Assembly (NCBI GenBank): GCA_024734555.1
Contig: JANPWX010000449.1
Span: 1,492,913 to 1,556,912 of the forward strand
Reading direction: 5' to 3'
Source of the DNA: Trochalopteron elliotii
Taxonomy: Eukaryota > Chordata > Aves > Passeriformes > Leiothrichidae
DNA length: 64,000 nucleotides
Of the stretch, positions 1 to 12,275 are shown piece after piece. Below the pieces are notes generated by a model that saw only the letters and a program-made list of their open reading frames with translations, had not been told where the DNA came from and did no database searches. The translations under genes and the position numbers were made by a program. The stretch's first letter is position 1; every line of letters starts with the position of its first letter.

Positions 1-556
1 AGAGTTTCTGTGCCTCTCTGGTCTTTGCCCAGAGACTGTTTCCTATTGGTCCTTTCCCCATGATGCTCCCTGCCCATCCTCTCCTTCTTCCCCTGTCCAT
101 CATTAAGTTACTATCTTCAAGGTCCAGAACTTTCGAAGAGATTTGGACAGCAGTTGGCAGATTCCCCTGAGACCCCTCCCCAAATTACCTTGATTTGTTA
201 GTAGTTAGGTAATTCAGTTGGCATGTATTACTTTGCTTTGTTTAATTGGTTTGTAGTTTGTACCCACCCCTTGAGCCTGTCCTGGACAAAACCCCCCTGT
301 AGCCTTTGTCCGAGGTCTCTCCTGAGGCATCGGGCAGGAGGTAAGGGGTTCCCCTGTGACCCCCCCAATAAACCTCTGTCCCCCCCGACCCTCCGAGAGT
401 CCCCTCTTTCATTTACACCACGGCCGTGACAGTGAAAGTCCAGGGGCTGCTGAGCCAAGACCCGCAGATCAATCCTGTTGTGGCGTGTCGGAGCTGCTGG
501 GTGGTCTAGCCGAACACCGGGCTGACCAAAGAGACACGCGCTCCAACACTACCACA
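1..556 (+). mobile_element. Retroviral LTR, 3' part (solo or 3' LTR)
   Basis: This is a GC- and pyrimidine-rich block in AT-rich surroundings. It has an ATTGG box near 46, an AATAAA signal at 366-371 inside C-rich sequence, a GC-rich stretch after it that fits R/U5, and a terminal ACTACCACA ending in CA at 556. AT-rich DNA of a different character starts at 557. No primer-binding-site-like sequence follows the CA end, so this is a solo LTR or the 3' LTR of a provirus lying upstream. Its 5' end is outside the window or very near base 1, so target-site duplications cannot be tested. The length and layout suit an avian class II or related endogenous retrovirus; the family is not certain. It contains no coding sequence, and the short open frames across it do not look like proteins. 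Confidence 0.7.
366..371 (+). promoter_or_regulatory. LTR polyadenylation signal AATAAA
   Basis: A canonical AATAAA sits in a C-rich context about 190 bp before the 3' end of the LTR, where an R-region signal is expected. It sets the plus orientation of the LTR. Confidence 0.65.
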
Positions 557-2138
557 TATTATTTGTATGTTTTTCACCCATGGTAACCAAAAGTATCAAG
601 GTGTGAGTGCTATCTGGCAGGACAGTTAGCACAGGACAGAAAGCTATTTGGCTTTGTTCTCTGTTCCTTTTCTTATAATTTCTACTCTTTCTGAACTGCC
701 TTCAGTGCTGAACCAATATTTCCATAGCATTGTGGATCACAGCCCCTGCTCTGACTCACCTTTCCTGACTTACTGCAGATCTTTTGTCTGAAATAACCCC
801 TACAATAACTAGGTGTGAAAGCTCTGTACACCATCCCCCATTGGTTTGTGTGTGTATCTGCTGCTCTAGGTTCCTGTCAATATGTTTGGATAGCTAAAGG
901 GCAAATACTGTAACCTTATGTCTATTTTACACCTTCCCCCCACAGAACCTCTGAGACTAAATAAATGCATATTTTCTTATCAAGTTCTCAGTGCTAAGTA
1001 GGCAGAGGACTTTCTGCAGTGTTTGTGGAGGTGGACAGAAAAAAGGATGCAGGAGGATACTGGATCATGGGGACAGCCAGAATGTGGGTTATCATAGAGA
1101 GAGAGAATCAGTCTGGAGGTGAAGATATTGCCCACCACAACCTGTGCACAGTAATGCAGAAAACAGCCTTACACTTACTCTCTCACAAAGAAGCTGAAGA
1201 AGTCCCAAGCCATAAATTGTTCTATGGTGGGAAAGAATTCTGGGAAATTATCAGTCTATAGCTACCCTGTTCTTATACCCTTCCCTAGCTATCTGTTTTC
1301 TAGCCCCATTAGAGGCATTCTTCTGTTTATTGTTTCTTGGCTGCAGTACAGCAGTATGTATCCTCACTAAACCATCTCCATTTTGCTGTCCCTGTAATAG
1401 GGGGAGAGATATACACACTTTCTTGCCAGCATTCTCCTCGGGCTGTCTCAGATCTGTGTGACTGTATAGTAAGAGCAGCTTTTTCATGGTCTGTCGCTTG
1501 TGCTTTGGTTCTAATTATAAATAAAAAATACATCAGAATCCACGATTGCTCTTTATTTTCTAAGTGACTTGCTAATTTCCAAACTTCAGAAAAAGTCAGT
1601 TTTCTGTTAGAGTCCCCTTGCTCATTCCAATTTTTCTGTATGTTGTAAATACAATGCCAGCCAGTTGTCAGCTGCAACTGCTCTGTGAGTTCCTTTTGAT
1701 TGCTACTGCATACCTATATATATGGTAGCTAGCTCCTGTGTCCTTGCACTGTCTGCTGTATCTGCTTTATTTGAGACTGGAAATATTTTAACAGCAGGCA
1801 ACAGAAATTTTTTATGGACATTTCAGAGAAGTCATAACTCAAACCCCTAAAATATTTTCTTTTCTCCATAGTGCAATAAAACATCCTCCTTTTTTTATAT
1901 AGTTGGAGTACTGCTAGATTCAGGTAGAAACTTTTCTCACATTTCTTTGGCTCTTTTGTGAGGTTAGAAGTAAAGGTAAGCAACTGAAACAAATTCCACA
2001 AAACACAAGTGATATATAGGAGGCATGAAATGCAGAGATGACTGTAGAACAGAGTTCCATATTTTAAGCCTGTCTCTCTAAAGACTTGCAAAATATTTGC
2101 ATCTGGAAATAGATAATTTGCATTAAGTTGTTGCATAC
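557..2138. other. Non-coding interval, nothing recognised
   Basis: About 1.6 kb of AT-rich sequence between the first LTR and the 217-bp inverted-end element. The open frames are short (the longest is 135 codons, on the minus strand at 1729-2136) and show no domain, signal peptide or splice-site context that I can support. Confidence 0.6.
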
Positions 2139-2143
2139 AATGT
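2139..2143. repeat. Target-site duplication, left copy (AATGT)
   Basis: AATGT directly precedes the TGTCCTGG end of the 217-bp element and is repeated exactly after its right end at 2361-2365. Confidence 0.8.
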
Positions 2144-2360
2144 TGTCCTGGGGTGACGTTGTGATGTTGATATCCCCAATCGCCTATTCAAAATCTCTCT
2201 GGACTGAGGGCCTGGGGGAGCGCCATGGGGGCTTGCATCTGGAACCCGCAAAGACCTGCGCAGCAACATTTCCCAGCACCAGATGGAAGAAAAAAGCAAT
2301 ACCCAGCACAAATCCAACAGGCAATTGGGGATCCAAACATCACAACATCACTCTAGGACA
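2144..2360. mobile_element. 217-bp non-autonomous element with 41-bp inverted ends
   Basis: The element opens with TGTCCTGGGGTGACGTTGTG and closes with its imperfect complement ending CTAGGACA. The inverted repeat covers about 41 bp on each side (2144-2184 and 2320-2360) with only a handful of mismatches. It is flanked by perfect 5-bp repeats, AATGT. The 135-bp interior is more GC-rich than its surroundings and has no coding potential. TG...CA ends plus a 5-bp duplication point to retroviral-type integration, not to a classic DNA transposon. The ends match those of the larger fold-back element at 12698-14051 (TGTCCTGGG, TGACG, TATCCC, AATCG), so the two belong to one group. An alternative is a short solo LTR whose termini happen to be palindromic. 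Orientation cannot be set. Confidence 0.75.
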
Positions 2361-2365
2361 AATGT
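2361..2365. repeat. Target-site duplication, right copy (AATGT)
   Basis: Exact repeat of 2139-2143, directly after the terminal AGGACA. Confidence 0.8.
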
Positions 2366-4801
2366 ATTAGGGTAAACCCACACCCATTGCTAAACTGTAA
2401 ATGTTTGAATTGCATCCTCCTGTTCCTGGAAGTTTTACGTTGCTTTGATAATATTTTCTAGGATCTTTATGGTTAGTTTGTTGTATTGTTTGGTTAGGGT
2501 TTCTTCCCTTTTTAATTTTTTTTTTTTATTTTTTTTAAGATTTGTTTTTGTTGTTCTCCAAATGCAGAAGACTGATTAATAGCATGTTTAATTTAACCAA
2601 CACTAAAACTTGGACATATTTCCATAGACTTAGTCTGTAGCTAACTGCTGTAACAACTGTCATTAATTATTGGAAATGGGATCCTCAGAGGCATACATTC
2701 ATATCCATTTTTGTCTGTTACACATCTTGCAATAAACCCCTAAATCCTTAAATGTAGCTGCGACATTTTGGGAGGGAGAGGAAGATCTTGACTCTTGGAA
2801 AAGCAATCTGTGAGTTTTGCACAGCCTACAGGGAATCCAGCTGTGGCAGAAGGAAAGCCTCATTTAAAATAAATGCCTTTTTATGTTTTGCTTTGTTTTG
2901 TTTTGTTTGTTTAACCAGCTTGATGTCTGCTCTAAGACATAGGTATCTGTGTTATTTGGGACGTGACTCTTGCTGCTCCCATCAGAATGTAGTGAGACTG
3001 CGGCCACTTATCTTTGTGCTGTCCCTTGGAGGCAATCTGAGGGTGCACAGAGTGAGTATCCAGAAGTAGGTCAGCTGTGCTCTGTCAGATCACCAAGCCA
3101 ACCATGCCCTTGGGAGGGTTGTGGTGGTTGCCAGGTGGCTGCTGCTGAGACTGGAGCACTGAGCCCTGTCTGGCTCTGCAGCATGGAGAAAGCTGCCCTG
3201 GCTCTGTAGACAAGTAATAGCTGAAGCATGCACCACATCTTAAGGGGTATTTGGTGGGATTTCAGCACAGTTGTGTCCTGTCTGCTGTTTATGGACCACT
3301 GGTTTTCCTTCTCACTCTGTAATCTTGAAGGATGGAGTAGGGAAGGTACCGCAGAATGGCTGAGGGAATGCTGTTCCTTGTCTGCAGGTACAACCTCCTT
3401 ACTTGGAGTAAAGGGCACCATCATAAATTTTGTAATGTTTAGATGCATTGAAGGCATGGACTTTCATGAAAAGTGGCACAGCCCTCCAGAGGATCAACAA
3501 CTATATAGTTTAAAAAATAAAATAAAGATGGAAAATAGTAATTGAGGATTCTACTTGAGTTTTGTTCAGAACCACAGCTGATCACAGCACAAAAGGTTTC
3601 TCTGACAACTTCTAGTAATTTTCTTAAGGGCAGGTGAATCTTTTGTTTCCATGATTCTGAGAAACTAAGGGAGAAATAAATAAAACAAATGAAAGAACAT
3701 ACATATATCCTCTAAAAGCAAAACAGCTCATCTCCACATATTTTTTCTTGCTTACTACTCTGTACTACTTCTTACTTACTACTTCTGTTTTCCAAGATAA
3801 ATGTGCTGCACAAGCACACAAATAGCACACCCTGGTTTGAAGTCTTTTCAGCAGAAAAACAGAAAGTGAACTGCCAAGGGAAACGTTTTCTTCCCAAACT
3901 TGAGGGGAGCGTTTCCAGTTAAGATTTGTATGTTACTAACTGTGACTCACACTAAAAAGCCTGTCAAAGATAATAAATCAACAGGAAAAAGTATGGTCAA
4001 AGAAAAAGTAAAGTCATAAAAAAAGAATTAATTTCAAAGCTCACCTGCTAGTGCCTGGTACAACACAAAGCCTCTTTCCCATTACAGCTCAGCATACTGA
4101 TCTGAGTTGAACCTGCAGAAACAGTTACTTATTGAAAAAAAAAAAAAAAGCTGTCATTAAAAAAATAAGTAATGAACAAAAATCCCCAGGCTGTGACACA
4201 GCAGCTGCCCAAAGTCAGCATAGGTATTGTCAGAGGAAATCAAAAAGCAGACAGAAAGGGCAAAGTAATTATGCAACCAGTTCTTTTATTTCACATGTGC
4301 TGGTGTTCCAGTGATGTTCTCAGATCCTAGGAAGATCTTATCTGAAGATTGAATTTTTTCAAAATATTTTGGTCGTAATTGCCAGAAAAAGATAAAAGCA
4401 CACAGACTTGGTCTTTATATGTTCCTTTTCAATATGCTACCAAGAATTTGGAAAATAATAAGGTTATTTATGGGTGTTGTTTCTTTTTCTTTTTTTCCCA
4501 AATGTTAATTTATAGAAAACAAAAGCAACCTAAACTTTACAAAATATATACCTGATTTTGGATTAGAGATGCAAGAGAGGGGTTGCCTCTTTTCACTAAG
4601 GTAAGAATATATAGAAATACTGCCAGATCAAGATGAGTCTGTATTTTAGATGTCTTCCTGACAACAGTCATTAGCAATTCATAAGGAAATACCTCATTAA
4701 GCAAATAACATATAAATTATAGGGTAATTTAAAAATGCTTCCAACTCATTAGAATAGACTGATTAAAAAGCAGATTCCTTTCATAACATCCTCTCTTTAT
4801 T
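2366..4801. other. Non-coding interval with simple repeats
   Basis: AT-rich sequence with no recognised gene or dispersed repeat. It holds a T-rich run near 2515-2540, a (TTTTG)n-like stretch near 2886-2910 and a 15-base A run at 4135-4149. The open frames at 2788-3545 are short, overlap on both strands and show no protein features. Confidence 0.55.
4135..4149 (+). repeat. Poly(A) run, 15 bases
   Basis: Uninterrupted A run. No retroposed element is recognisable upstream, so it is treated as a simple mononucleotide tract. Confidence 0.85.
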
Positions 4802-5212
4802 TGTGACGACATTGAACCCGAGCTTCATTTTGTTCCCCTGAAGTCCAAATATTTGGGAACTATAAATTTCGGGGGGTCTCCGTGGGGGTGCCTACCGGCC
4901 AGCAGTTCCCCAGACCAATCTATAGCAGTTTGTGGGTCCTCCAAATAGCTGGATGAAGCTTGGATGAGGCTTGGAAATGAAGAGTGGGCTGTGGCTTGGG
5001 TTGGGAAGGTGTTTCTTTCTCGTGGCCTGGCCACGTGCAGAGCAAAGCCGGGACCGGAAGCCAGAACCTCTGCTCGGCCTCAGTTTCCCTCTTAAGTACC
5101 CCAGGGAATCGGCCTGGGCAGGGAGGAAACTTCGGCCCAATCGGGAAAAGGGAAGGGGTTACATCAGGAGGATACCAGGTGTAGGGGTAGGAATGGGGGG
5201 GTGAAAGGGACA
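4802..5212. other. GC-rich block, possible old LTR or other insertion
   Basis: About 410 bp stand out from the AT-rich flanks by high GC and CpG content. The left limit reads TGTGACGAC and the right limit reads GAAAGGGACA, so the block has TG...CA-like ends. On the minus strand there is an ATTGG box near 5140, a TACTTAAGAG TATA-like sequence near 5095 and a long GC-rich tail, which could be LTR promoter parts. I found no polyadenylation signal and no matching target-site duplication. Open frames of 66-116 codons cross it on both strands, but none resembles a known protein. It may be an LTR, part of a retroviral leader, or a CpG-rich fragment of other origin. The call is an inference from composition. 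Confidence 0.35.
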
Positions 5213-6057
5213 TACCATTACAAACAAATAACAAAATACAAATACAAATATAAAAACCTAAAACATGCACTGCAACAGGGAACTTTCCTCCAGCTTACAT
5301 ACCAGACCCTCGATCCAGAGATGCTACTTCCCTTTTTAGATGCCATTGAGGTGGGCTGTTAAAGCAAATAAATCCTTACATAAGCAGACACGCTGATTTG
5401 GAAGTGGACTACATGTATGGATAGGCTTCAGCACCTGCATGAACTACAGGAAACTTTCTGGCACTTTGTAGTTCTCATAGAGAAGTTGAGTCAAGAAACT
5501 GCTCCTTCCTCAACCCTCCCCCTTTCTACTGAGAATCTGCAACGTTTATTTTCCTTTCCACTTGAAATCAGAGCTTTGGCTAGTCAGGACGGTCTCCAAA
5601 TAGTGTTCTTTGAATACTGAAGAGCTGCCAGGGAGATCAGCAGCAACCAAGTGGAAAGAGTTCTTGGACACAGATTTTGGGAAAGTTCAAAAAAGGAACT
5701 CTGAACCTGCTCTCTGGGCTGCATGGAATATGCCTACACAAAATGCACAGATGTAGTATGGTTCACATTATCCAAACTGGGTATCTCTAGAAGGGTGCTA
5801 GGGATCCATACCTGATTTTCATTTGTGGAGAAACTGGAGTGCAATTGTTCTTTATTTCTGCCAGAGAATTGCCTGATGGGAATGATAGACATAAATGATA
5901 GACATGAACCCCTCATGGCCCTGAGCTAGGATTTTGGAAGCACTCTTGGGGCCAAAGAGGGACACACAGACACATACACATAAACTATTTTGATTTCCCT
6001 TGGACTGAAGTTTTTAGCTTTGCCAAGGAAATCTAGAAATTATGTTGAGTTGGGTTC
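5213..6057. other. Non-coding interval
   Basis: Begins with an A-rich simple stretch of ACAAATA-like units (about 5219-5260). A 12-bp unit, AATGATAGACAT, is repeated at 5881-5892 and 5894-5905. Nothing else is recognised. Confidence 0.5.
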
Positions 6058-6500
6058 ATGTGGCAAGTCTTTAGCAACTAGGTGGCCTCCGTGGGAAAAG
6101 GCCAGGGGCTACCTCATGCCAGACACATACAGTTCAAGCTGGCTCTAAAATGGACTGCTACAAGGACAGCTGAGCCCCATCAACAAAGCTGAAAGCCTCT
6201 CTGTGCAAATGTCTCTGTGAAAGAGCAGAACACACTGTACAGGCAGAGGAAAAAGGGAAAAAAATGAAACAGTGAGAAACATCAGAAGGAATACCAAGCT
6301 GAGAGGATGAAAAGGCTGTTCTTCATGATAGAACGAAGATCACCCCAGAAAGGACCTGAACATAAGCCCACACTGGAGTAGATTGTACTACAGCCCAAAG
6401 AGGCCCCGTGTTGGTGTACGGAAATTGTGTGAGAAAAACGGAGCAGCAGAGAGAAAATGCTGCATCTTGACCCTGACCACCTGCACCCCCTGTTGCCTCT
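6058..6500 (+). mobile_element. Old LTR fragment, 5' part (avian ERVL-associated type)
   Basis: The stretch from about 6075 (GTGGCCTCCGTGGGAAAAGG) through the segment GAGCCCCATCAACAAAGCTG and on to ACACTGGAGTAGATTGTACT near 6370 follows the order of the 5' half of an abundant avian LTR that I recognise by pattern. It is diverged, lacks the 3' part with the polyadenylation signal, and its start is uncertain by about 20 bp. No target-site duplication could be found. A fragment that looks like the 3' part of the same family lies at 20959-21440 in the opposite orientation. The small open frame on the minus strand at 6323-6571 is a shadow and not a gene. Confidence 0.5.
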
Positions 6501-9500
6501 CTGAAGCTGTTGAATATAACCTGTGACAATACTAAGGTGGGTGAAGAGATGTCTGTAGTAAAACTAAACATGGAAAGGAGGAAAGGTGTTTCCCAAGTGT
6601 CTACATATTTGTTTTTCTTTTTTGCTGTTTAACAATACCCCAACTGGTACCAAATTATTTAGATAGTCAACAAACTAAGTTCTCTAAGGCTGAGTATGTT
6701 TTGCTGGTAATAGAAACTGTTAAATTATATTTCCATCCTTATCTGAACCTATCAGTCTTCTTTTTCCTGTTCTTTCCATTGTCTCCCCCCATCCTGATGG
6801 GGTGAGGTGGGGGATGTGTGGGTGCTTGACTATGAGCCGAGGCTATACCACCACAAACATATCCCTTGTGGCTAGTGTCTTTGTTTATCTATTCCCCAAC
6901 TCTCTATGACTTTCCATTTGAAAATAAAAACTTGTAGAGATGATAAGATGTTCATCAATATCTATAATTAGAGTTCTCTCATTAATCTCTAAGCAGCAAA
7001 TTCCCAGCTTTTCAGTGGACATCTCTTGATAGCATGGCACTCTGTCATTAATGGCTAGATGAAGAAATCTGTCATTTACAATTCACAAATAAAATTGTGT
7101 TGAAATTATGAATAATGGCCATGCAGAAAGATACAATCTATCCCTCTGCTGTGCCAATCTATGGATATGAGTACCATATAGAAATAAAATAATTTTAATG
7201 CACAATTTCATATAATTTTATAATTTTAAGAATTTTGGTTACAAAGAAATTAATATACTTTTCTCCACAATTTGCAAAGTAGTGCACTTCTGGTGATGAA
7301 AGTGAAAGGATACTGATGGAGTCTGAGGATGCAGAAGAAGGAAACACTTGGTTAAAGAAAAATAGTGAATTAGAATTAAAGCCAAAAATTGCTTAAAGGT
7401 AGTCATTAAAAAACTTCACCAACATCTTTCTAAACATCTAGGCCTCCATCCAGCAAAACTCAGAGCCATCTGCTTGGTTTCTGTCAAATGTTATATCACT
7501 GAAAGCTGTGTATAAATCAGCCTGTGAGGTTAAGCATGTGCTTAAGTGTTTTACTTGCAGGGTTGCAGGGTCTTTTTCAAATACAGAATGGTATTATATC
7601 ACCCAGGCCCTGCAGAATGTAAGCTTGAGCCATTGCCTGCTAGGTTGGAAGCTGGGCTTATTCATGTGATTGCAATGGTATTGCCTTGACAGCATTCAGG
7701 AAGGTATTTGACATGAACCTCTGTATAGAAGTAATTTCTTAGCGGAACACAGGTGCCTCTGATTTTCAGAGCTCAGTTCTGGAGCTTTTTCTCCACGGAT
7801 GGCCATGAAGTACATTTAGCCATGTAATCATTCCAAGCAGCTTTCTAACTGCTGCTCTTTGCAAGTCATATTATACCCGATCTGAAAGAGTAAAAAACCA
7901 TTGTTTTACTTCAGGTCATTAGAGCTCTAATTGGCCATTACCTAACCAGAAACTTATATCCATTATGGCTGTTATAAATCTTTCCTCTCTTTTTCCTTTT
8001 CTTTTAAACCAACTGGAAATGAGAGAAAATCCAGTTAGAACTAGATATCTACTTCAGATTTTTTTGCATTTTTAAATGATTTGGTGTGCAGTCTGGAGAT
8101 GGGTTTTCTTTGAGTACTTAAGGTGTTACTTACATTTAGGTTTGAAATGTTTGCATCAGGACAGTTGAGTTATATTCACTAAGAAAAGATGTGGAGTGGT
8201 TTTTCTCTATGCTGTTGTGAGCAGTCAGTCGTTAAAGATGGTGTGATAGCCAAAGCCAAAACCCTAAATCTGGAAACATTTGGATTTTATCATCCTGTTA
8301 AAAGAGGAGGGTGTATATGAGAAAGATTGATGCCAATAAAAACAATGAATCTCTGGCAAGGGAACTATTTGAAAAATAGTTTCCTTGGAAACCACTTTAT
8401 ACTTCATACATGCTATCTTTGAGATAACAGCTTTTTCTTATCAAAACACCCACATGGCAGAAAGTACCTGTTTGTATTTTCTCCCTCTGTTTCAGGGAGA
8501 AAGAAAAGTTACAAGAAATTGATAAATTCAGAATATTTTCCCTTTCTTATGACCTGTTTTTTCCTGGTACAATTGTTTTCCATCCCAAAAGGAATTGCAA
8601 GAAGGTTTATGTCAGTCCTGCAGCTTCACTCATGGTACTGGTGGGAGTTAACATTTAAAGGCTGAGAATTGGTTTACTGTCTCTGAAAGTGTTTCATGAT
8701 CGGGAAATGCCACAGAACTTGTTTCTAGTGCTTGATAGAGTCTTTTGCAACTAAAACAATTATTGATGTTATAATTATGTCCCAAAGGCTAATACAAGTT
8801 TTAATTTCCAATGGAAAATAAACTGATATCAACTTTGATTTCCTCAAGTTTGCTCATGGATTTCCTTTGAGGGCCAGGAAGTATATGGATCCAGTTTAAT
8901 GAATTGTGAATCCTGAAGAACAAATAAATCTTTCCAGAGCAAATGGAGGCAAAAATATAATTGGGTACCTTTTCTTTTATGTAGAGTCACTTGAATGAAC
9001 TATAATATTTATGAAGATTTGAGCATGTATTTTCTTTAGAAGTCAGGCATGCCACATTATTATGGCCACAAATTTTTACAGTAAACATGCTTTTAAGTCA
9101 GAAATTACATTATGCCTTCTTCCCTACCTGCTGGTACTTGTGCAAATCTGAAGGATTTGTGAACTATGAAGAAGTGTGAATTCAAGAAATTACCTTAAGT
9201 GAAAGCTCCTGCAGATTCCTAGAATAGAAGTTGGCTCTAATTTTATGGTGGGATCCTAATCAGCTTCCAAAATTTTGGGATGGTTAGTCTGTGTACTTCT
9301 AGAGTGGAGTATCAGACTCTGAACTCTCTTCATCATATTTATCCTAATAATACTTGGTTTCTTACAAAAATCTAGCAGTCAAAATTTTATGGTGGGATTC
9401 ATCATACCTAACTTTAGCTATCTAAATACAAAATATTTTTTTAAATATCTGTACTGTTTCCACAGTAAAGGATGTGTGTCAACCATCTCCAGAGGACACT

Positions 9501-10067
9501 TCCCAACATGTTACAGTGGTTGTATGAAGCAGCCTTGATAAGTCCCTCTCAGACATGCCTCTTTCTTTCCTTCGATGGGGATTAGAGGCTTGTTGACTCG
9601 GTTGGACTAGATAACAAAGTTTGAGACCTGAAATATTTATTCCTCGAGACAGGGTCCAGGGAACAGAGTGATGGCCATGACCTCTCATGCTCTGCAGCAT
9701 TGATTCTGCTTTCATAAAAATAAATCAGTCCAAAAGAAGAGCCGAACATAACCAAACCAAATCAATAATACAGGTCTCTTTGATGATGTACCCAGAAATT
9801 AATTTTTGCTAAAAAATTTTAATCATTAAAATATGCATCTTGAATAACAGTTCTGTTTTGGTTTAGTGACGTTGTCTCAGAAATTGTAAGCTAAGGCTGT
9901 TTCCATGGCCTATTCACAATAATTCATGATAATTTAGTTATTGAAATTCTGCTGGGTGTCTAAAAAAGGAAAAGTTTCTAACTGAGAATTAAACTAGTCA
10001 ATACATTTAAACCAAATTATATTTACTGCATTTGAAACAGGTGGAGGTTTTTATTCTGAGTCTTTTG

Positions 10068-10086
10068 GTCCAGTGAACCACTGGAC
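10068..10086. repeat. Short perfect hairpin
   Basis: GTCCAGTG and CACTGGAC pair perfectly around a 3-base AAC loop. It stands alone and has no U-run, so there is no reason to assign it a function. Confidence 0.6.
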
Positions 10087-12253
10087 AGTAAACATAAAAT
10101 AATATAGCCAATTGTAATTATTGAAATACAGGTGCATTACAGTCTTTATTGGAAATAAAACCAAAAATCTGCTTAACCATGTGTCAGTGAGAGAGCATAT
10201 CTAATGTTGCTGAGAAATAAGCAATTTCTGTTTACAACTCCAAAATTTCTGGTGATGACTTTTCTGTTTTTTTTTGTTTCCTTAGTCCTATTTCATACAT
10301 AAGGGGAAAAAAAAAGAAAGACAACATAAGAAAAAACAGCAAATTGGTGCAACTCTGAGTCATGTAGATGCAAAACACAGCTTGGTAGTCTACTGTTATT
10401 GTCTAAAAATTCAGAGAAACTTGCTAGTACTGGAAAAATTGATTATGCAAATAACAGTGACTCATGCTGACCTGTCTTTTCTTTGGCTTTATGGCTTTGC
10501 AGCTTCTTGCTTTGCCTTGGTAAAGATAATCAATTAGTTCAGTCTAGCTTATAGGCTCTATCACAAGTGTTTTCACTAGATGTTAGGTCTGTGGACTTAG
10601 CCATAAACTTTATACTGGCTGTACTGGTTGTACAGGGGAAAGCTGTACAAAACTGGATTTGACAGAGCACGTCAAATCATGGAATCTTTCAAGAAAAAAT
10701 GGTCTTTTTGGTTTTGTTTCTCTCAAGTTCTGTAGTTTCTAGTAGTATAAGTTGCTATTAATTGCCTTTGTATGCTTTGTTAATCTAGATATGGCTCATT
10801 AGAGCCACAATCCTGTATCTATTGGAGTAATTTGAAGATGCTTCTGCTTAGGTTTTCAGGAACAGGATGAAGCCTTAAAAGAAACTCTGTGGTGTCTCAA
10901 TTAATTTTATGAATGATCCTTGGAAAAATATACTTCTAGTTGTAATTTGTTTTAATGGTAAAAAGTCTACTTATATGCTTATGTTATTCATTTATTTATT
11001 TTTAGTTTTAGGGCTTTTCCTATTTGAACTTTGGCATCATTTAGAATTGCCTGAATTAAAGTTTTCGGTTTAACCAAGAAGCCTCAGCCGCTTTGCAGAC
11101 ACTGGGTAGGGGAAAGCATCCTCACAAACGAATTCACATCTTAGCTTCAAAGGACTGTCTGGAGATGCTCTCTCTTCACTGGCCTTAAAGTGAACAAGCA
11201 TTCCTAAAAATTTGAGAATTGAATTGTACATGCTTTATTGAGATTTTATGAGAGCTGTAATGTGACTGTTGAGACTGGAATGAATGCTTCTCTGTACCAA
11301 TTTGGGAAGAACCATACAAGACTTTATGCCCTACTGCTGCAACTTCAGCAAGCCACAGAAATTCCAGCCTCTACTATTTGGCATCTCTAATTTCCTTGAC
11401 TTCAGTAAGAATAAATGGGAGTATCAGGCTACTGCTTATTCCCTTTTGTTCTCAGAAACATTCCAGATTTAACATCCCTTGCATGAAAATTTAGAAAAGC
11501 ATTTGTGCACATGTTTCTTTGTGTTCCTATGGCTTCAGAATGATACAAGACTATCTTGGGTTTAAGTATTTAAATGGGCTTCTGAATATAGTCCATACTT
11601 CTTTTTTTTATGCCTTTAGGTGGAGTTTAAAAGTTTGAAGAATGGTGTTAGTTGCAAATAGTCAAAAATTAAGATCTTTTGTGAAATACATTCTTTTTAG
11701 AATTAAATGAAAGCCTTAAAATGTAGTAATGAAAAAACGAAAAGGAAATGAACTTCAGTAATTAGACCCTGGTGGGTGTTTCTGCACTGCCTAATTTTTT
11801 CCTGCTGTCCTGTTAGTTACTGAACTGCTTATGCAAATTGAGAGTGCTCCAGCCAGGGAATATGAGAAGAGCTCCCTTTATAGCTTGGAGATTAAGGCAC
11901 TCATCTGAGCTGTAGGTAATCCTTTTTGAAGTTCCTGTTGTCAGCAAGAGTTCTCTGCATTCCATCCTCATTTTGACTATAAATTTCATCTTTGCTTGTT
12001 TTTCTTTTTTTCCTAAAGGAAATTTTTAGAGGGACAATAAAAGAATAGCTTTGTTAATTGTCATTGTGTATTGGAAAAAAATATAAGGCAATCCCAAATA
12101 TTGATATAAAAACAATCAAGACAAGCAACTGAACTGACTTGATGATGTAAACTTTCTGTAATATTCTGGAAGCTGGTCTTCCCTAGATATAGTGTTCTCA
12201 TTTCACTGAGTAGTTAGGAGCGTTAAATCCTCATAGTCTTCAGCATGCCAGTT

Positions 12254-12275
12254 AAAAAAAAAAAAAAAAAAAAAA
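12254..12275 (+). repeat. Poly(A) run, 22 bases
   Basis: Uninterrupted A run about 420 bp before the fold-back element and outside its target-site duplication, so it is not part of that element. Confidence 0.85.

Noticed and set aside
2144..2360. Classic DNA transposon (hAT, Tc1/mariner, piggyBac, Harbinger) as source of the inverted ends
   Set aside because: The 5-bp duplication and TG...CA ends do not fit the 8-bp, TA, TTAA or 3-bp patterns of those families.
5078..5096. CCTCAGTTTCCCTCTTAAG considered as a MIR-type SINE core
   Set aside because: Only a short word matches; the flanks do not continue the similarity.
9479..9715. 78-codon minus frame
   Set aside because: No domain. The surrounding sequence did not match any repeat I could name.
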